Shown piece after piece: positions 24,401 to 38,440 of a DNA stretch of 64,000 bases. Made by a program: the position numbers and the translations under genes. The stretch's first letter is position 1; each line of letters starts with the position of its first letter. Origin of the DNA: Tetranychus cinnabarinus. Lineage: Eukaryota > Arthropoda > Arachnida > Trombidiformes > Tetranychidae. The stretch spans positions 248,001 to 312,000 of the forward strand of contig WHVY01000007.1 in assembly GCA_022266195.1 (NCBI GenBank), in the 5' to 3' direction. The notes under the pieces were generated by a model. It was given only the letters and a program-made list of their open reading frames with translations, was not told where the DNA came from and made no database searches.

Positions 24401-27400
24401 TCTCGCTGAGATGGGCTGTAAAGACAACCAAGTTGTTTATGTGTCTATTGGTGTGAGTCGTCCCAGTCGGAAACTTCGTGATACTATTGACCCTGCATCA
24501 TTGTTACCACCGCCTCCTAAAAATCGTTTGCCTTCTATCCTTTTACTTCAGCCTAATTATTTTGAACAACTTTTTAGCTTAATGCAACTTTTAGGCTCGA
24601 TGAAGTCTTCATCATCTACTCGAGCTCAGATTCTATCTCGGCAAGTATGGGAAATCATTAACATCCTTCCAACCTCACCTGATTTGTTAAAATCATTCCA
24701 AAGTATAACTGTTAATGATGAAACCAGTGACTCATCAAACAATTTATCCCTCCGAGTTAACAGTCTGCTTAATCCAAGTAGTCCTCAAAAATTAATCTAC
24801 TCAGTTCAAATAGTAGAATGGCTTCAAAGAACATCAAAAAATGAAGAGAATGGATGGGCTCAAAAATTTATTGACTGTGTTGGCTTACAGCATTTATTTG
24901 ATATTTTTGTGTCCGGTGTATTGCAACAGGGTGATTCTGACACTTGGAATGAATGGAAACAAGACTGTCTTGCCTCTTTATTACATCTGATATACCAGTT
25001 TGGTATTGACCCACTACCGAAAGATTGTAACAAGCAAGATGCTATTAATAACAGCAATAACCATAACACCATCAACAACGCTAACATTACCAATAGTATT
25101 AGCATTACAAGTAACAATTCAATTACGACAATTAATTCAGCTAATACAAGTATAACAATTACTGCATTTCCAACTCATCCATCTTCTAATCTCATGAGTA
25201 ACAAAGGCTTTACCGAATTTGGCAAACGAAAAAGAAATCCAAAAGCTACCGTTGATAAACTTTTAGTTCACCAGTTCAATGAGAAACTTTTGGAAATGCT
25301 TCGTGATGCTGAATCAACGTTAAAAGTTTTACTGACTGTTCTCAATGAAACGACTTCAATCTCAGCTGAGTCCAACTATCAGACCCGTTTCTGGGGTCGT
25401 GCTCAAGTTGTCCATAGTACTCTTCAGTTCCTCATTTCTTGGGCTTTCTCCGATCCTCAAATCAAATGTTCTCTTTTTCAATATCCTAATTTCAATTCTT
25501 TGCTAAAAAAATTGGTCCTTGATGATCCTGACCCAGCAGTACGTAGAGAAGCTTGTACAGGGTTTTATAGAATGTGCCTTGGAAGTACGTCTTCACGTAA
25601 AACTGGACATATCTTTATACCTCAAATGTTAAGCTCTCTTTTGGCCTTTCTTTCTGAAGCTCAAGCTATGAAACCACTGATCATTGAGCCATCATCTTCA
25701 TCCTCAACATCTGCTTCATCTCCTTCTTCAGCCTCCTCCTCATCATCTTCATCATCATCATCCTGTTCCTCTTCTACTTCAGCATCAGCTCACGTCAATG
25801 ATACTATTGGATATATTGACAAAGAACCGTATGGACCTGGTTGTAAAGACTATTTTTGGCTCGTGTGTCGACTAATTGATTCTCTAGATGATTCGAATAG
25901 AAATGAAATGATGGAAGATTTAAACAATTTGTGTTATTACATGGCATCAACAATTGAGAATCGAGAGATCAATGAAAGTCGATATAGCAGTGCTGAAGAT
26001 GAAGGTCTTCGTGGTTTATTGTCTTTAATGACGGTTACAATTAAACAGAACCCACCTTACATGTTTTCAGAAGAGGGAAATAAATTTTTAATCATAGTTT
26101 TTGATCTTCTGTTTGCTACTCCAACTCAAAAAGATAAAAATTTGCCTAAATGTAAATCTCAAGCCACTCGATCTGCTGCTTACGATTTGCTTGTTGAGCT
26201 GACAAAAGGCTGTGAAACAAACACTATCACTCTGCTCAAATTATTATTGAATCAACATAAATCATCTTCACATGCCTCTTATCCTTGGGATTATTGGCCT
26301 CACGATGGTTGTCGTTCAGAATGTGGCTACGTTGGCTTGTTAAATCTTGGTGCTACCTGTTACATGGCCTCTTGTGTTCAACATCTTTTCATGTTTCCTC
26401 AAGTTCGAGCTGCTATCTTGTCATCTAAAGTTACGAATGAAACCAAACACGCAACTATTTTACAAGAATTGCAAAAGATGTTCGCTTTTCTATCTGAAAG
26501 TGAAAGAAAAGCTTACAATCCTAAAAGTTTCTGTAAAGTTTATACCATGAACAGTCAACCCTTAAATACTGGAGAGCAAAAAGATATGACAGAATTTTTT
26601 ACTGATCTCATCAGCAAGTTGGAAGAGATGTCACCACAACTCAAAGAAACAGTTAAAAGTTTATTCGCTGGAACATTGTCAAGCAATATAGTCACAGATT
26701 GTGGTCATATCAGCAGAACAACTGAAGAGTTTTATACATTAAGATGTAAAGTGGCTGACATGAGGCACCTTTGGGATTCATTAGATGAATTAACGGTGAA
26801 AGATACTCTAGAGGGAGATAATTTGTATAATTGCAGGTGTGGACGTAAAGTGAGAGCAGAGAAAAGAGCTTGTTTGAAGAAAATTCCCAGAATTTTAAGT
26901 TTCAACACAATGCGTTATTTATACAACATGCCAACTCAGACAAAAGAAAAAGTCAACACTTACTTTTCTTTTCCTCTAAGACTGGACTTGTCTCCATATT
27001 TGGAAGAAAATTTGATTCCTGAGGAAGGTGCTACTTCTAAGAAAGATAACATCAAAAATAAGAGCAATTCCGAAAAGAGTGATAAAATTAATTGTGATGA
27101 TAACTGTTTAGAGAATGGTGTCTCAGATTCAGAGGTCAATGGAGTTGATGTTAAAGTCGACGAAAAGAGTGCAGAAGCTACAGAGGATAAGAAACAAGAA
27201 AAAGTGAATGAGGACGATGACGATGATGATGAATCAACCGAGTATGAACTTGTTGGTGTTACTGTTCATACAGGAAATGCTGATGGTGGACATTATTATT
27301 GTTTTATTCGTGAACCAGATCCCTTAAAAGGAAAAGATAAATGGTACATGTTCAATGATGCTGAGGTTAAACCTTTTGATCCTAGTCAAATAGCTGCTGA

Positions 27401-30400
27401 GTGTTTTGGAGGTGAAATGACCAGTAAAACATACGATTCGGTTAATGACAAGTTCATGGATTTCTCTATTGAAAAAACAAATAGTGCTTATATGTTATTT
27501 TACGAGAGGCTTTCTAAAAGCAAAAAAAGTGAAACCAATGAAAGTGATAATGCCGATAATCATTGTTTAAAAGCAAAACCTGCGATAGAGTTGAATCCAG
27601 ATATCGCTAAATGGATCTGGGAAGATAATATTCAATTTCTTCGGGATAAAAGTATTTTTGAACCAACCTACTTCAACTTTATGTGGCAGGTTTGTGGATT
27701 TATACCATCAACACTTCAAGATCCAAAACGAGTTGCTCTGCTTAATGCACAATTAGCCACATCATTTGTATTAGAAACATTCATTCACTCCAAAGAGAAA
27801 CCATCAATTGCCAATTGGATAGAATTATTGACCAAACAATTTAATACCAGTCAACAAACATGTGAATGGCTTTTAGAAACATTAGCAGAAGATTATCATA
27901 ACTGGCCTGTTCAAATTTTGATAAAATGCCCGAATCAAATGGTACGCCAGTTATTCCAGCAATTAATTATTCACGTAATTTCGCAAATTCGTAGCTCTCA
28001 AGAAGAGTTGTACAAAAAAGGCCTTCAAGAAGATGTTGCAAATGGAGATATGAAAGAATCTTCATTTTCTTCTTCATCTTCACCCTCGCCATCTCCGACT
28101 CAATTTCCCGCACCATATTCATCCACAACTTCGTCACCACCTCCACCATCTCTTTCTCAGCAACAAACTCAACCACCGTCCTCATCAAATACATCAATCC
28201 CATCATCACCAACACCTTCAACATCCTCATCGCCATTATCCTCTACATCAACTTCCAAAGGACATTGTGTGGCTCGTTTCATTCGTCGTTTGGTATCCTT
28301 AGCAGAGTGCAATAATAGTTTGGTTCGACCTCACTTGAGGCATTTAACTGAATACTTTACCTTACTTTTTGAATTTTCAAAACTCGGTGAAGAAGAAACA
28401 AACTTTTTGCTTCGTATCAATACAATCTCCATTGTAGTGCAATTCTATCTCAGTCATTATAAAGGTGCTGGAGAATGTATTGAAATACTTTCTGATGAAG
28501 ATGAAGAAGACGAAGAGGAAACTGTTCAAAGTTTATTCCTTCATGGTTTTCGAGCCCATGCCGCAATGCCTCCTATAAACTTACCCGAAAAGTATCCCAG
28601 ACCTGCTTCTCTTGATAAAATGATTACCTTTGTGTCAAGTTTAATTGAAAAATCTCGTTCTTCGTCAAACAGTAATCAACTTGGTTTAAGTTCGAGTGAT
28701 TTAGAATCCGTTCTTGGTGGTAAAAGTTTCCCTTTCATTCAGAGACAAATTCGTGACAATATAAATCTTCGCCAAAGTTTTAACCTTATTTGTAGTCTTT
28801 CCCGTTATAATGAGGCCACAGCTCAGGGCATTGTCAATATGCTATTGCATTCAATTTCACGTCAACCTGAAACAAGTCAACCTTTTTTTCGCATTCTTTC
28901 AATGCTAGTCGAGCTATCACCCGAACAAAGTGGTCTGCCCTCCTTCAGTAATCTAATATATCCAAGGATTTGGGAAATAGCTGAGCAAAATCCTCACCAT
29001 TGTTTGGAATGGTTAACAGCACAAGTACCTCGCAATAAGGCTGCCCATAGTCTGGTGTTATTCAATCTTAACAACTGGGTTGAATATTTTCTCCTTGCTC
29101 ACAACAATCAACGTGTTCGTAATGCAGCTGCTCTTTTAATAATTTCTTTAGTACCCAACAACTTGTTTCGACAATCATACTTTAAATCGCCCAGAACTCT
29201 TATGTTAACTACACGGGAATCAATGGAATTGACCAATGAAGCAATTCAAATCATCCGACAAGTATTTACTTGTTTGTTACAACACTTAAAGAATGCAAAA
29301 AATTACTTGGACCCTCAAAATCATGGAACAGCCAAATTAACGTCTTATTTTGCAGTAATGGCATATTGTTTGGTTAGTCGTCAAGAAAAACTCATGTTGG
29401 TTCCTTATTTTTCTGACCTGTGGAATCTTTTTCAACCTAAACTCAGTGAACCTGCTATCGCTATTAATCAAAATAAACAAAGCCTCCTCTACTTCTGGCA
29501 TCAAGCTTGCATAGATTGTCCAGAGAATATTAAATGCATCATTCAAAATTCTCATGTGACCAAAAATATTGCATTCAATTATATCCTGGCTGATCATGAA
29601 GATCAGGAGGTTGTCCTGTTCAATCGGATGATGTTACCCTCATACTATGGTTTGCTTTATCTTTGTTGCATCCAATGTCGCTCATTTACACGACATTTGG
29701 CTCTTCACCAGAATATTCAGTGGGCTTTCAAAAATATAACGCCTTATTATACTCAATATCAATCTGCTGTTACAGAGTTATTTAAACTGATGAAACTGTT
29801 CGTCACTGTTCATCCAGATTGCTCTGATGCCGAGTTACGTGACATTTTACAGTTCAAACGAAATACTCTTCAAATGTACCTAACCTCAATGGATTCCCGT
29901 TCATGTTGGACTACTTTAATCACGGCTTTCACTATACTTATTGAGAATGAAGAAGATCAAATTTTCGCTATTCTCAATGGTGGTATAATAGCCTTTATCC
30001 AATCGTTTAATACACTTTTCATGATGTTTCATGAAGCGACTGCCTGCCACATAACAAATGAAATTGTAGATCTTCTTAAATTGTTGACTAGTTTATTGAT
30101 AACTTTGAGAAACTCACAGCAACCTGAAGTTCGTGAATGGTCAGCAAAATGGAAAGATCATTTAGAACTTATTCGAAAATTAATTCTTTTGTTGAATACT
30201 TTCACTCCAAGTGAAGTTCGCAGTTCGTGCATGGGTAAGATACAATTTTTCAAAACTTTCCTTGGCTTCATTTTGCTAATCATTTTATTTTTTATTCTCT
30301 AGCTGTTCTTCTTGAAATAGTGCAAATCCATCCTAAAGATTGTATACCATTGGTGGTTCAGACTCTGGGCTTAGGACATTTAACATTCCAAGACCAATTG

Positions 30401-31632
30401 TTAAATTGTAAGATTCTATTGTAATTTTCTTATTTAAAAAACCTGGAAAACTAACCTTTTCTTTATTTTTCCTCAGTTTCCGCGGGTCCATTTTTCCCAA
30501 GAAGAGGGCAAAGGGCAACTTTATCCAAATCAAGTCTAAGACCATCTAGACCTGTTTTCCAAATGCATTTTCACCCTAAAATGCTGGAAGTTAATCTAGG
30601 AGCAGATGAAGATTATGATAAAGCCATAATAGAGTATTACTTGCCATATTATAAATTTATTTGTGATTTATGTCGGATTGCAGTCTCGCAAAATATTGTT
30701 AATCCAGAGCTTGTCGGTCTTTGTAAGTATTCAACATTGTGAATGACTTTTTTTGCTCTGTGTATATTTTTACCTAACTCAATTGTTCATCTATCAAATT
30801 ATTACAGGTTCAATGGTGGCTTCAGAATCTTTGCTTATGCAAATAATATTATTTCCAGAGTTGTGGCTGAGTTATTCTAAATCATGCGACGATGGAGAAC
30901 AAGAATTTTTCAATCTACTTTGTACATCGAGCAATTATTTCAGAGACTATATTTGCATGATATTGACCGGTGATCGTAATTTTCTCAATGAAGATACTGT
31001 ATTTGAGCTCGTTAAAGCCTGTCTCTCCAAAGTAAGTCGCAATCTTATTTTCAAAATTGAATCTCGACTAATCCACTTTTCGCTCTTGTTTTTTAGGTTT
31101 ATGGTCTCATTATTAATCAGCATTTCGTTTTGAAAATGTTAAATATTGTCAACTCACTTCGAGAAAGATTAGATCACACAGATTTACTCAAAGATGCTAA
31201 GAGTTTAATAGGGGTAAGTAATTGCTGTTTAATGATAAAATCAGCATCTAACTTATCTAATTCTTAAATTGTTCTTACAGGATATTCGTGCTATTATTTT
31301 AATTATGGGCTGTGATCCTCCATCCAATATTTCAAACGAGCTTAAAGCTCCAATGCTCAAATTTAGAGAAAAATGTTTGAGTTTGAAAGATGTTTCTGAG
31401 GAAGTATTATTTGAGCATGGTACGTATTTCTTGAGTAAATTACTTTTTTACGTGTAATCTAATATATTTTATTTTATTATTTACAGAAACGCCACATAAA
31501 AAGCGTAAAACGCGAGAAGATTTGTCCATGGATGAGTCAAGCAAAGATGTTTTGTCCGAAAATGATGAAAATATGAAAGATCGTCTTGAAAAGACAATAA
31601 TGGAATTACAAAAGGTTTTGGACAGTAGTTGA
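21444..31632 (+). CDS. USP34: USP34 (puffyeye) ubiquitin hydrolase
   Basis: This is a giant cysteine deubiquitinase orthologous to vertebrate USP34 and fly puf. Exons 21444-30234, 30303-30407, 30477-30722, 30808-31031, 31097-31213, 31281-31419 and 31487-31632 close in frame at 3255 aa. The N-terminal half is helical repeat with low-complexity inserts: an acidic run near residues 390-415 and a poly-Ser run near 1415-1445. A ubiquitin-like stretch lies near 930-1010. The USP domain starts near residue 1630: Cys box GLLNLGATCYMAS (Cys1639), His box GGHYYCFI (His1950) and FNDAEVKPF (Asp1972), all intact. A charged insert (about 1865-1930) interrupts the catalytic core. A second Ser/Pro-rich linker is near 2210-2270. 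The C-terminus has a basic KKRKTRE patch. A 547-bp internal piece is duplicated at 11671-12217. Confidence 0.95.
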
Positions 31633-33205
31633 AGTGTTACTTATTTAATAAGGAGCTTATTTGATAATTGAACATGGAGTTAAGCAAACACAAAAATGAT
31701 ACAAATATTAGAGGCAAAAAAACACTGCGCTGTATAACAAAATATATTGTAAATGTTTCGTTTGACTATCTTCATACCTTTACGCCTCTATTTTTGGTCT
31801 TTTCTTTCTACCCCTGTCATCTTCATTCACTAAAACTCTTCTCTTTCCTTTGCTCTGCTTTCAACCCACTTTTTTTACTTTATAATTTTCACAGACATGT
31901 AATTTCATTGCACATTTCACTTTTCCTATTCTATCCTTCGTTAAAGAATAGCATCAATAAGTCATACAATTCATAACAATTCATAAATACTTTCATATAC
32001 ACATAAAACTATCTCATCTAAATGCCAGAAAAAACACACTCTTGCAGACCTAAATTGACTCAGTGTCGCCGTATTCATGATCATGCCCTCAACTAAAGTC
32101 CATAATTTTTTTGTGATGAAATCAAGAGACCTTATAAATATAAATTATATTATATATTATATATTATATGAATGGTTATGACCTGAAAGAGAAACAAAAT
32201 AATCAAATGGAGTTGGTTTATGTGTATTAAAATCGTGTCAATTGCAACAATTCACTTATATAAATATAAATGTACAGTGATTCTTAAGATAGAGAAGAGA
32301 GTAAATAATTGAAATGTTGGTCGTTTAATTGATCTGAAAGACAATAATAAATGGGGATGCAAATTGAAAAAAATTTAAATTGAATGACCAAATGAGATTT
32401 TTATTATAATTTTGGATTCATCTAGGAATCAACTTCATCAACGAATCACAATAAAAATCACCAAAAAACTAATTGTAAATCAAAAGATTTTGTTATGAGA
32501 CAAGACTAAACCAGTTAACCATTTTCTGGTTATCGACATCTTCACCAATTATTTCTCACTCTCTTCTTAAATTGCTACCTTTTTCGTGATCATGATTATC
32601 GTTTTTATTCAACTTTTCACTTTCCATTTCCCTTGGACTTATACAGATTTATTCACTTCACTTCATTTAGCTATCGTCAAAATATAATTTGGAAAGTTGT
32701 AAACAAATGATGTAAATCAAAAGATATAAAAAGCCATTACAATCTTACAATTGCTTATTTTATTTCCTAATTGTCTTCAGATACAATATACATTATATTG
32801 TATGGAGCAAATAACCATAACGGGCAATAAAAAATATGTACAATTTGCTTCAGACACTAGTAATAATATGGATTGATTGAATTGAAATTTTATGGAGAAA
32901 CTGTTTGTCTCAAGATATTTATATCAATTAACAATTATTATCGCTAATTAATAGATTGTTCTCGTATTATTAACATCACAAGTTTTTTCATCTGATTCAT
33001 TTTCATCCATTTCCACTCTTTAGAGGTTTGGAGCGTATTAGATTCTATCAAAACTTATCAGAATTTGTTCTCTTGATTTGGTTTCATAATTTCCAGCGAA
33101 TTTCATCGGCACTTGCAAGGCTTTGCGAATAGCTTTAGATTCCAGCTTATCTGTTAATCTTGGTTTATTCTTAGGAACTCAAATCAGAGTATCTTTCAAG
33201 TCTTT
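31633..33205. other. Convergent intergenic region
   Basis: This is the 3' flank of USP34 and of the first LRR gene. It includes an AT-dinucleotide run at about 32140-32168 and no recognisable gene. Presumably it holds both 3' UTRs. Confidence 0.45.
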
Positions 33206-34351
33206 TCAGAGTTTTGTTCCAATGTAAAAACAAATAGGAAAGAATCTGTCCATTTTTCCGATCATTACATTTTTGAAATAATCGAGCGAACATGTCGTTT
33301 GATCAAAAAAAATTGGATGAGGGAATGATTCTTTCTTCGTAGACCAACAAAAGTTCAAACAATTCCAATTATTTCCTGAAATCAAGCAAATGAAATGAAT
33401 TAAGTTCAAAAATAAATAACAAGTAGAAATATCAAAATTCAATTTTGATTTGATTATTCGCAATTTACTAATGCTAAGTTACTTACCGAGAAGATGAATT
33501 AAACTGAGATTAAACCAGATAGGTTTTATCAAGTCGTAAGGTAAATTTATGAGACGATTACCATTCAAATTCAACTCAACTAGAGCTGGGAATTTTTTGA
33601 AAATATCTCCATCCAAAGAGACTAGATTGTTGTAACTTAAATCTAGTAACCAAAGATGATTTAAGCTTTGCGGGAAACTCTGAACACTAATGCTGCTCAA
33701 AACATTACGGCTGATGGTTAATACCTTGAGGTAAGGTGTATGAGAAAAGACATTATTATCTAAAGTAAGCAATGCACAGTCAATTATATAAAGTGCAATC
33801 AATTTGTGTGAAAATAAACGCTTAGACACCACATCACTGAGTCGCTGGCTTCCAATGTTTGTTAATGCACTTTTCTCAATGTGAATTTGCTCAAATTGAT
33901 AATCAGCCCATCGCAGGGCTCGAAGATTGTGAACTTGAAAAACAGTCAATGATTGTCGTCGATGCAAGTTGAAGAAATTTCTACTGTTATCCTTGTAAAA
34001 CTGTGACATGTCCCATTCTTGGATAATCAGATGTTTGAAAGGTAAATCAATCAACTGCATGGTGAGATACTCGTTGGAAACTTTTTTCAAAAACAATGTG
34101 TGAATGCTCTGCACTGTTGAAGGTACATTCAATTCGTAATCCTCTTCACACTGGACACTAATTGAGTCTAAAATTATCAAAATAAGATTGACACAAATCA
34201 ATAAAACGATATTAAAATTAAACTAAATAAACTTACTTGAATTGAAATTATAAGCTTTACATCCATTACCAAGGAAAGGGCTTTCCCTCTGTTTACCAAA
34301 ACAAACAATTGCAAAGAGACAAAGAATTTTTCGATCACTCAAATGACCCAT
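33206..34351 (-). CDS. Secreted leucine-rich-repeat protein 1
   Basis: Three exons (34237-34351, 33487-34167, 33206-33375) give 321 aa. The N-terminus (MGHLSDRKILCLFAIVCFG) looks like a signal peptide. The middle carries about four extracellular-type LRRs, visible as LKVLTISRN, LWLLDLSYNNL and LVELNLNGNRL. The C-terminal exon is a Cys-containing cap (NWNC..FCW .. TTCSLDYF), so the protein probably ends soon after the LRRs without a membrane anchor. Both introns are phase 1, as in the neighbour at 35766-36841, and both proteins share the motif HPIFFD. They are tandem paralogues. No specific orthologue is recognised; a secreted recognition or adhesion role is inference. Confidence 0.8.
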
Positions 34352-35765
34352 GTTTTGTTGTGATGATGGTCAGTAGTCAGGGATGAATTGGAAAACTGAA
34401 ATCATGGTAAAACATATTAAAATAGTATCACAGACTGATCAATAAGCAACGAAGTAAAACAGATGATAACAACGGTTTTTCTGGTTATAACCTGATGAGT
34501 GGCAATGCTTATACCACTGTTACCGTCTGATGTTAAATAAGTGTAAACAATAATTTTTGTTGGTTCAAGTAAAGCACATCAAATCAATACTTTATTGTTT
34601 TAATTATATTAGTTAAAATATATTACGAGTGCAATCAATTTGTTTCATTCAAGAGAGCACACTTTGCTGATATTTTTTGTTGAATAATAAGAATCAATCC
34701 AAGAATAACCAATAATGTCTAATCATAAAATAATCAATGATTATTTTGTAGGAGAGAAAATATTAGATGTTTCTTTAAGCTTTAGATTATTGTTAATTCT
34801 TTTGATAGTGTTGAGTTTCATAAAGAGTTCATTTACGTTCAGATACCATGAAATATCAAATGAAGAGTTATTTCAATCCTTAAGCTTCTTGGTAGACATT
34901 GAAAACGCATCCACAGCTGAAAATAAATAAAAATCTGGAAAATTTTACTTTTATCGTTCCTTAACCTGATTGTTACCAATTAATTTGGTAAATTAGATTA
35001 AATTTATCGCCTTTTCTTCAATTGGTTAATAGACTTGGGCAAAGTTGACACTCATAAACACTCAATTCAGTTCCAATAGTTAATTAGTTAATAATTAAGG
35101 CTCTGATTTCTTCTAAGGTGACAATTTTTTCAACAATAAATAACGTTGGTCTAAAAGTATTGAACATTTAACAGTGATTTCATTTTTTCACTCGTCATAA
35201 ATATCTAATGCATTCAGTGTGATTCATGATTACATTTCATTATCATCACTTGACTTTCAAGATTAGTAGTAATTATATCTTACAATAAAGATCAATAAAA
35301 GATCATTAATGGTTCAAACATCACTTTGATAGAGTCATGAATAATTATTGAAACTGATTCTCGGATGTCTCAAGTTTACCACAAGTCTAATAAAACTGTG
35401 ATTAAGATATTTGTTGAAGTATAACACAGAGACATCTTAAAAAATAACAGTTGATAATCAAGTGCAATCAGAAAGGTTACAAATAAAGACAGCAAGCTTC
35501 AACGTGTTTGATGTAAGACGAAAACTGGCGATTAAGCTTTCAACAATCAGATATTGATGTGAATTAGAGAAGTGGAATATAAAAATGATTGATTACAGAT
35601 GAAAATGGTGAAAAATGGCTGAGCCGTTGACAAGTCAAGGTTTGTTGTTTCAAACTTGAGTGCAATTCAGCTGATTGTTGAGATCCAACAGCGAGTAACA
35701 TTGAGTTGATGTGTTGAGTTGTGACTTTAAAATAATTCTTGGAATGAGATAACCAATATTGGAAA
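34352..35765. other. Intergenic, with small signal-peptide-like ORF
   Basis: A 71-codon plus-strand frame (34715-34930) has a hydrophobic segment LLLILLIVLSF followed by FRYHEISNEELFQSL. That faintly resembles the start of M14 metallocarboxypeptidases, but no further exon is seen. The rest has no recognisable content. Confidence 0.3.
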
Positions 35766-36841
35766 TTATTTAATAAGCGATAATGATCCCAATGAAATTT
35801 GCGAGAAATCTTCAAGATTACATTCAGCTGAATCGAAAAAAATTGGGTGAGGCTTGAATCCAGTTGACCAAAGCAATTTTTCACAAATCAAAGCATTAGC
35901 TGTTAACAAGAAAGAGAAATAAAATTTAGTAAAAGGTTTGATTGGGTAAATTTGTTTTCTCACCATCAAGATTAACAATATCAATGTCAATCCATTTCCT
36001 GAGGAATGGTTGCTCGGGTAATATTTGGAGATGATTGGACTGAAGATTGATTTCGGCGAGATTTGGAAAATAGACTTTAATGTCTTCAGGAATATAATCA
36101 ATCTTGTTGAAACTTAAATCGAGAAACCAAAGGGATTCGAGACCAGTTTTAGAGAAAAAACTTGACTTAAAAGATGTCAATGAATTCCTTGTGATTGTGA
36201 GCATTTCAAGAGATTTTGTATGAGAGAAGATACCTGAAGGCAAATCCTTGATTAAGCACGAAACAAGTGATAATGTCCGTAATTTAGGAGGTAAATTGGC
36301 TGCCGAGATTGAGCCTACCGTTGATAAATCACTGCGCTCAATGTAAATATGGTAAAAGTGCAATCTATTAGTATACGAACTTAATTTAACGTTTATTAGA
36401 GTAAGTGACTGACGCATTTCACGCATTTCGAATTTTGTTCCACTCTTTTCCCATTCCTGTGAACTATCTAGTTTCAAGTCTTTCAATATAAAATTTTTAG
36501 CGGAAAGTTTATTCAATTTATCACTATCGTAATAATGATTTCCATAGATCGCCACGGTATGGAAGTTGGTATCATTTAGAGTTTCAAATTTAAATCCGGC
36601 TGAACATTTGAGACTGGGTGAACCTAAAATGGCACGAAATTAATTTAAAATTGTTACAAGAAGCCAATAAAGACTACTTACCACTTGGGTGATCATAATT
36701 TAGACAAGTTTCGGGTCCATCTCGTTTCAAACCGATGAGCTTTTGACCAAAACATAAGATTGAAAACAGACAAACAAAGGGAATTCCTTCAATTGATTTT
36801 ACTAATTGTGCATCGATAGCGTTTTCAATTATCTCAGTCAT
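35766..36841 (-). CDS. Secreted leucine-rich-repeat protein 2
   Basis: Three exons (36682-36841, 35964-36623, 35766-35899) give 317 aa with the same two phase-1 introns as the gene at 33206-34351. The hydrophobic segment (PFVCLFSILCFG) is preceded by about 23 residues, so either translation starts inside or the signal is internal. LRRs are seen as LEMLTITRNSL, LWFLDLSFNKI and LAEINLQSNHL. The final exon holds a cap with conserved Cys, a Trp and HPIFFD, and lacks a membrane anchor. It is a tandem duplicate of its neighbour, substantially diverged. Function unknown. Confidence 0.8.
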
Positions 36842-37496
36842 TTTGTTGAAATTAAAAATCTTATTATGGTTGAAATAAATTAAGTTGACTATGGGGTTGC
36901 AGCTTCAGTGAGTAAATTATAATCCATTGGTTAATGAAAGTCTGAGATATTTTACAAACATGTTTAAGGCAATAACTGAAGTATTGTAATACACAAATTA
37001 TTATGAGTGACAAACAAACAGACTTGTGAATAATGGGTGCGTATAATCAATTGAGTTGTTATTTTTTATCTTCGATCACATTTACATGATAATTCACTTT
37101 GTTTTTGACATTAAAGTTGATCAGGTATTGTCTTTAAATGGAGAAAAATGGAAAAGATAAATAGAACAATCCTCATTTCTATCTTTTAGATAATCATTCA
37201 ATTTTCATTGTGTATTCATTTAACAAGGCAAAATTAGGAAGTTATGATTAACCTTTCCATTAACGATACCAATTGCATAAAATCTGTAGGAACATTTGTA
37301 TACTTTCTCTGTAAAGTTACCAACAATATGCGTCAAAATGAGGAACCAATTCCATTGAGATTGAAAAAAAAAACACATTTTGAAATTGAATTAACGGTTT
37401 ATAAGACAAAATAAATATCTGTCTAAATGTGAAGCTGGATTAAATTTGGAACAACGAGTTATCCCAAGTTACTTGCTTGATTTAGACCGTAATTGA
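36842..37496. other. Intergenic
   Basis: This is the upstream region of LRR gene 2 and the 3' flank of the kinase gene. No coding potential is seen. Confidence 0.4.
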
Positions 37497-38440
37497 TTAA
37501 ACTGCAATTTGACTTGTGTTTTGTTTTTGAATCAGCGATTCATGTAACGTTGTGAAATAATAGATTAATTTGTTCAACCCAAATAAATAGTTGTCATCTT
37601 TGCAGTTGTCTCCTTGATTTGTCGAAGCATTTGGAAAAACATGAGCAAAGTCGATCATCTTTAAATGTACAAACTGGTTATCGCATGGATGAATAAAAAG
37701 TAAAGAGCTCGAAAGAAATTTAAGATGATTTATGTTGACCGTTTCGAACCATTCTTGGATGGACTTCAATTTGGATAGATAATTTTGCGATAGCTTTATG
37801 CGAATTTCCAAAGAGTTAAACTTTGAACCGAGGAACATATCAATAGCTTCAGGAATATTTTCAGGTTTTAGTTGCCGAGTTACAAACTTATCAACAAGTG
37901 TACAATTCTGGTCCATTGGGTTGTAAATCTGAAAGAAAGAAAAAAAGAGTCAGAACAAGTCTTTTGCTAATATAAATTTACTATAATTCAAATTACTCTA
38001 AATCCACAGATGCGGAATCCAAGAGCTGCTTGCCATTGACTTTTGGACGTTTCTTCTTCAATTTTTTTAACGTCAGCTCCAGGATCGTAGGTAATCGAAC
38101 CAATTTTAATATCCATATTCGAAGGATTAGCTAATCCTTCCATGCTATCCTCTATTTGGATAAATTTTATATTTTCAATGGTAACAAGACCATAAAATTT
38201 TGGCACAAACGATTGTAATTTAACATCACTAGAATTCCAAACAGTTTGATAAAAGTCATATTCCCTTTTACCTCGTATATCTATGATTGGCTTTAGAAGT
38301 CTTTTTGATCGATGGTCTTTCAAAATTCCAAACCTTGTTTTACTTTTACCAAATTCATGGCCACTCAATTGGTGATCAGGTTTGGAAATATGGACAGGTA
38401 AAGGAATCGGTTCATCGCTGGTTGAATCCATCAAATCCAT
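37497..38440 (-). CDS. IPMK: Inositol polyphosphate multikinase
   Basis: This enzyme phosphorylates inositol tris/tetrakisphosphates, and in animals also PIP2, feeding inositol pyrophosphate synthesis. Two exons (37997-38440 and 37497-37928) give 291 aa. The ATG at 38440 is the first after an in-frame TGA. Features in order: GHEFG near the N-terminus, the inositol-kinase signature PSNMDIKIG (residues 106-114), GFRICGFR, SSSLLFIH (about 221-228) and the metal-binding IDFAH motif (240-244) followed by NYLFGLNKLI. All are typical of IPK-family enzymes. The spacing and the YDPGADVKKIEEE segment (compare YDPFASSEKIQQQ of IPMK) favour IPMK over IP6K or IP3K. It is divergent from DCTN6, 520 bp away. 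Confidence 0.9.

Noticed and set aside
24860..25117. Minus-strand frame opposite the Asn/Ser/Ile-rich part of USP34
   Set aside because: Shadow of low-complexity coding sequence within a long intact gene.
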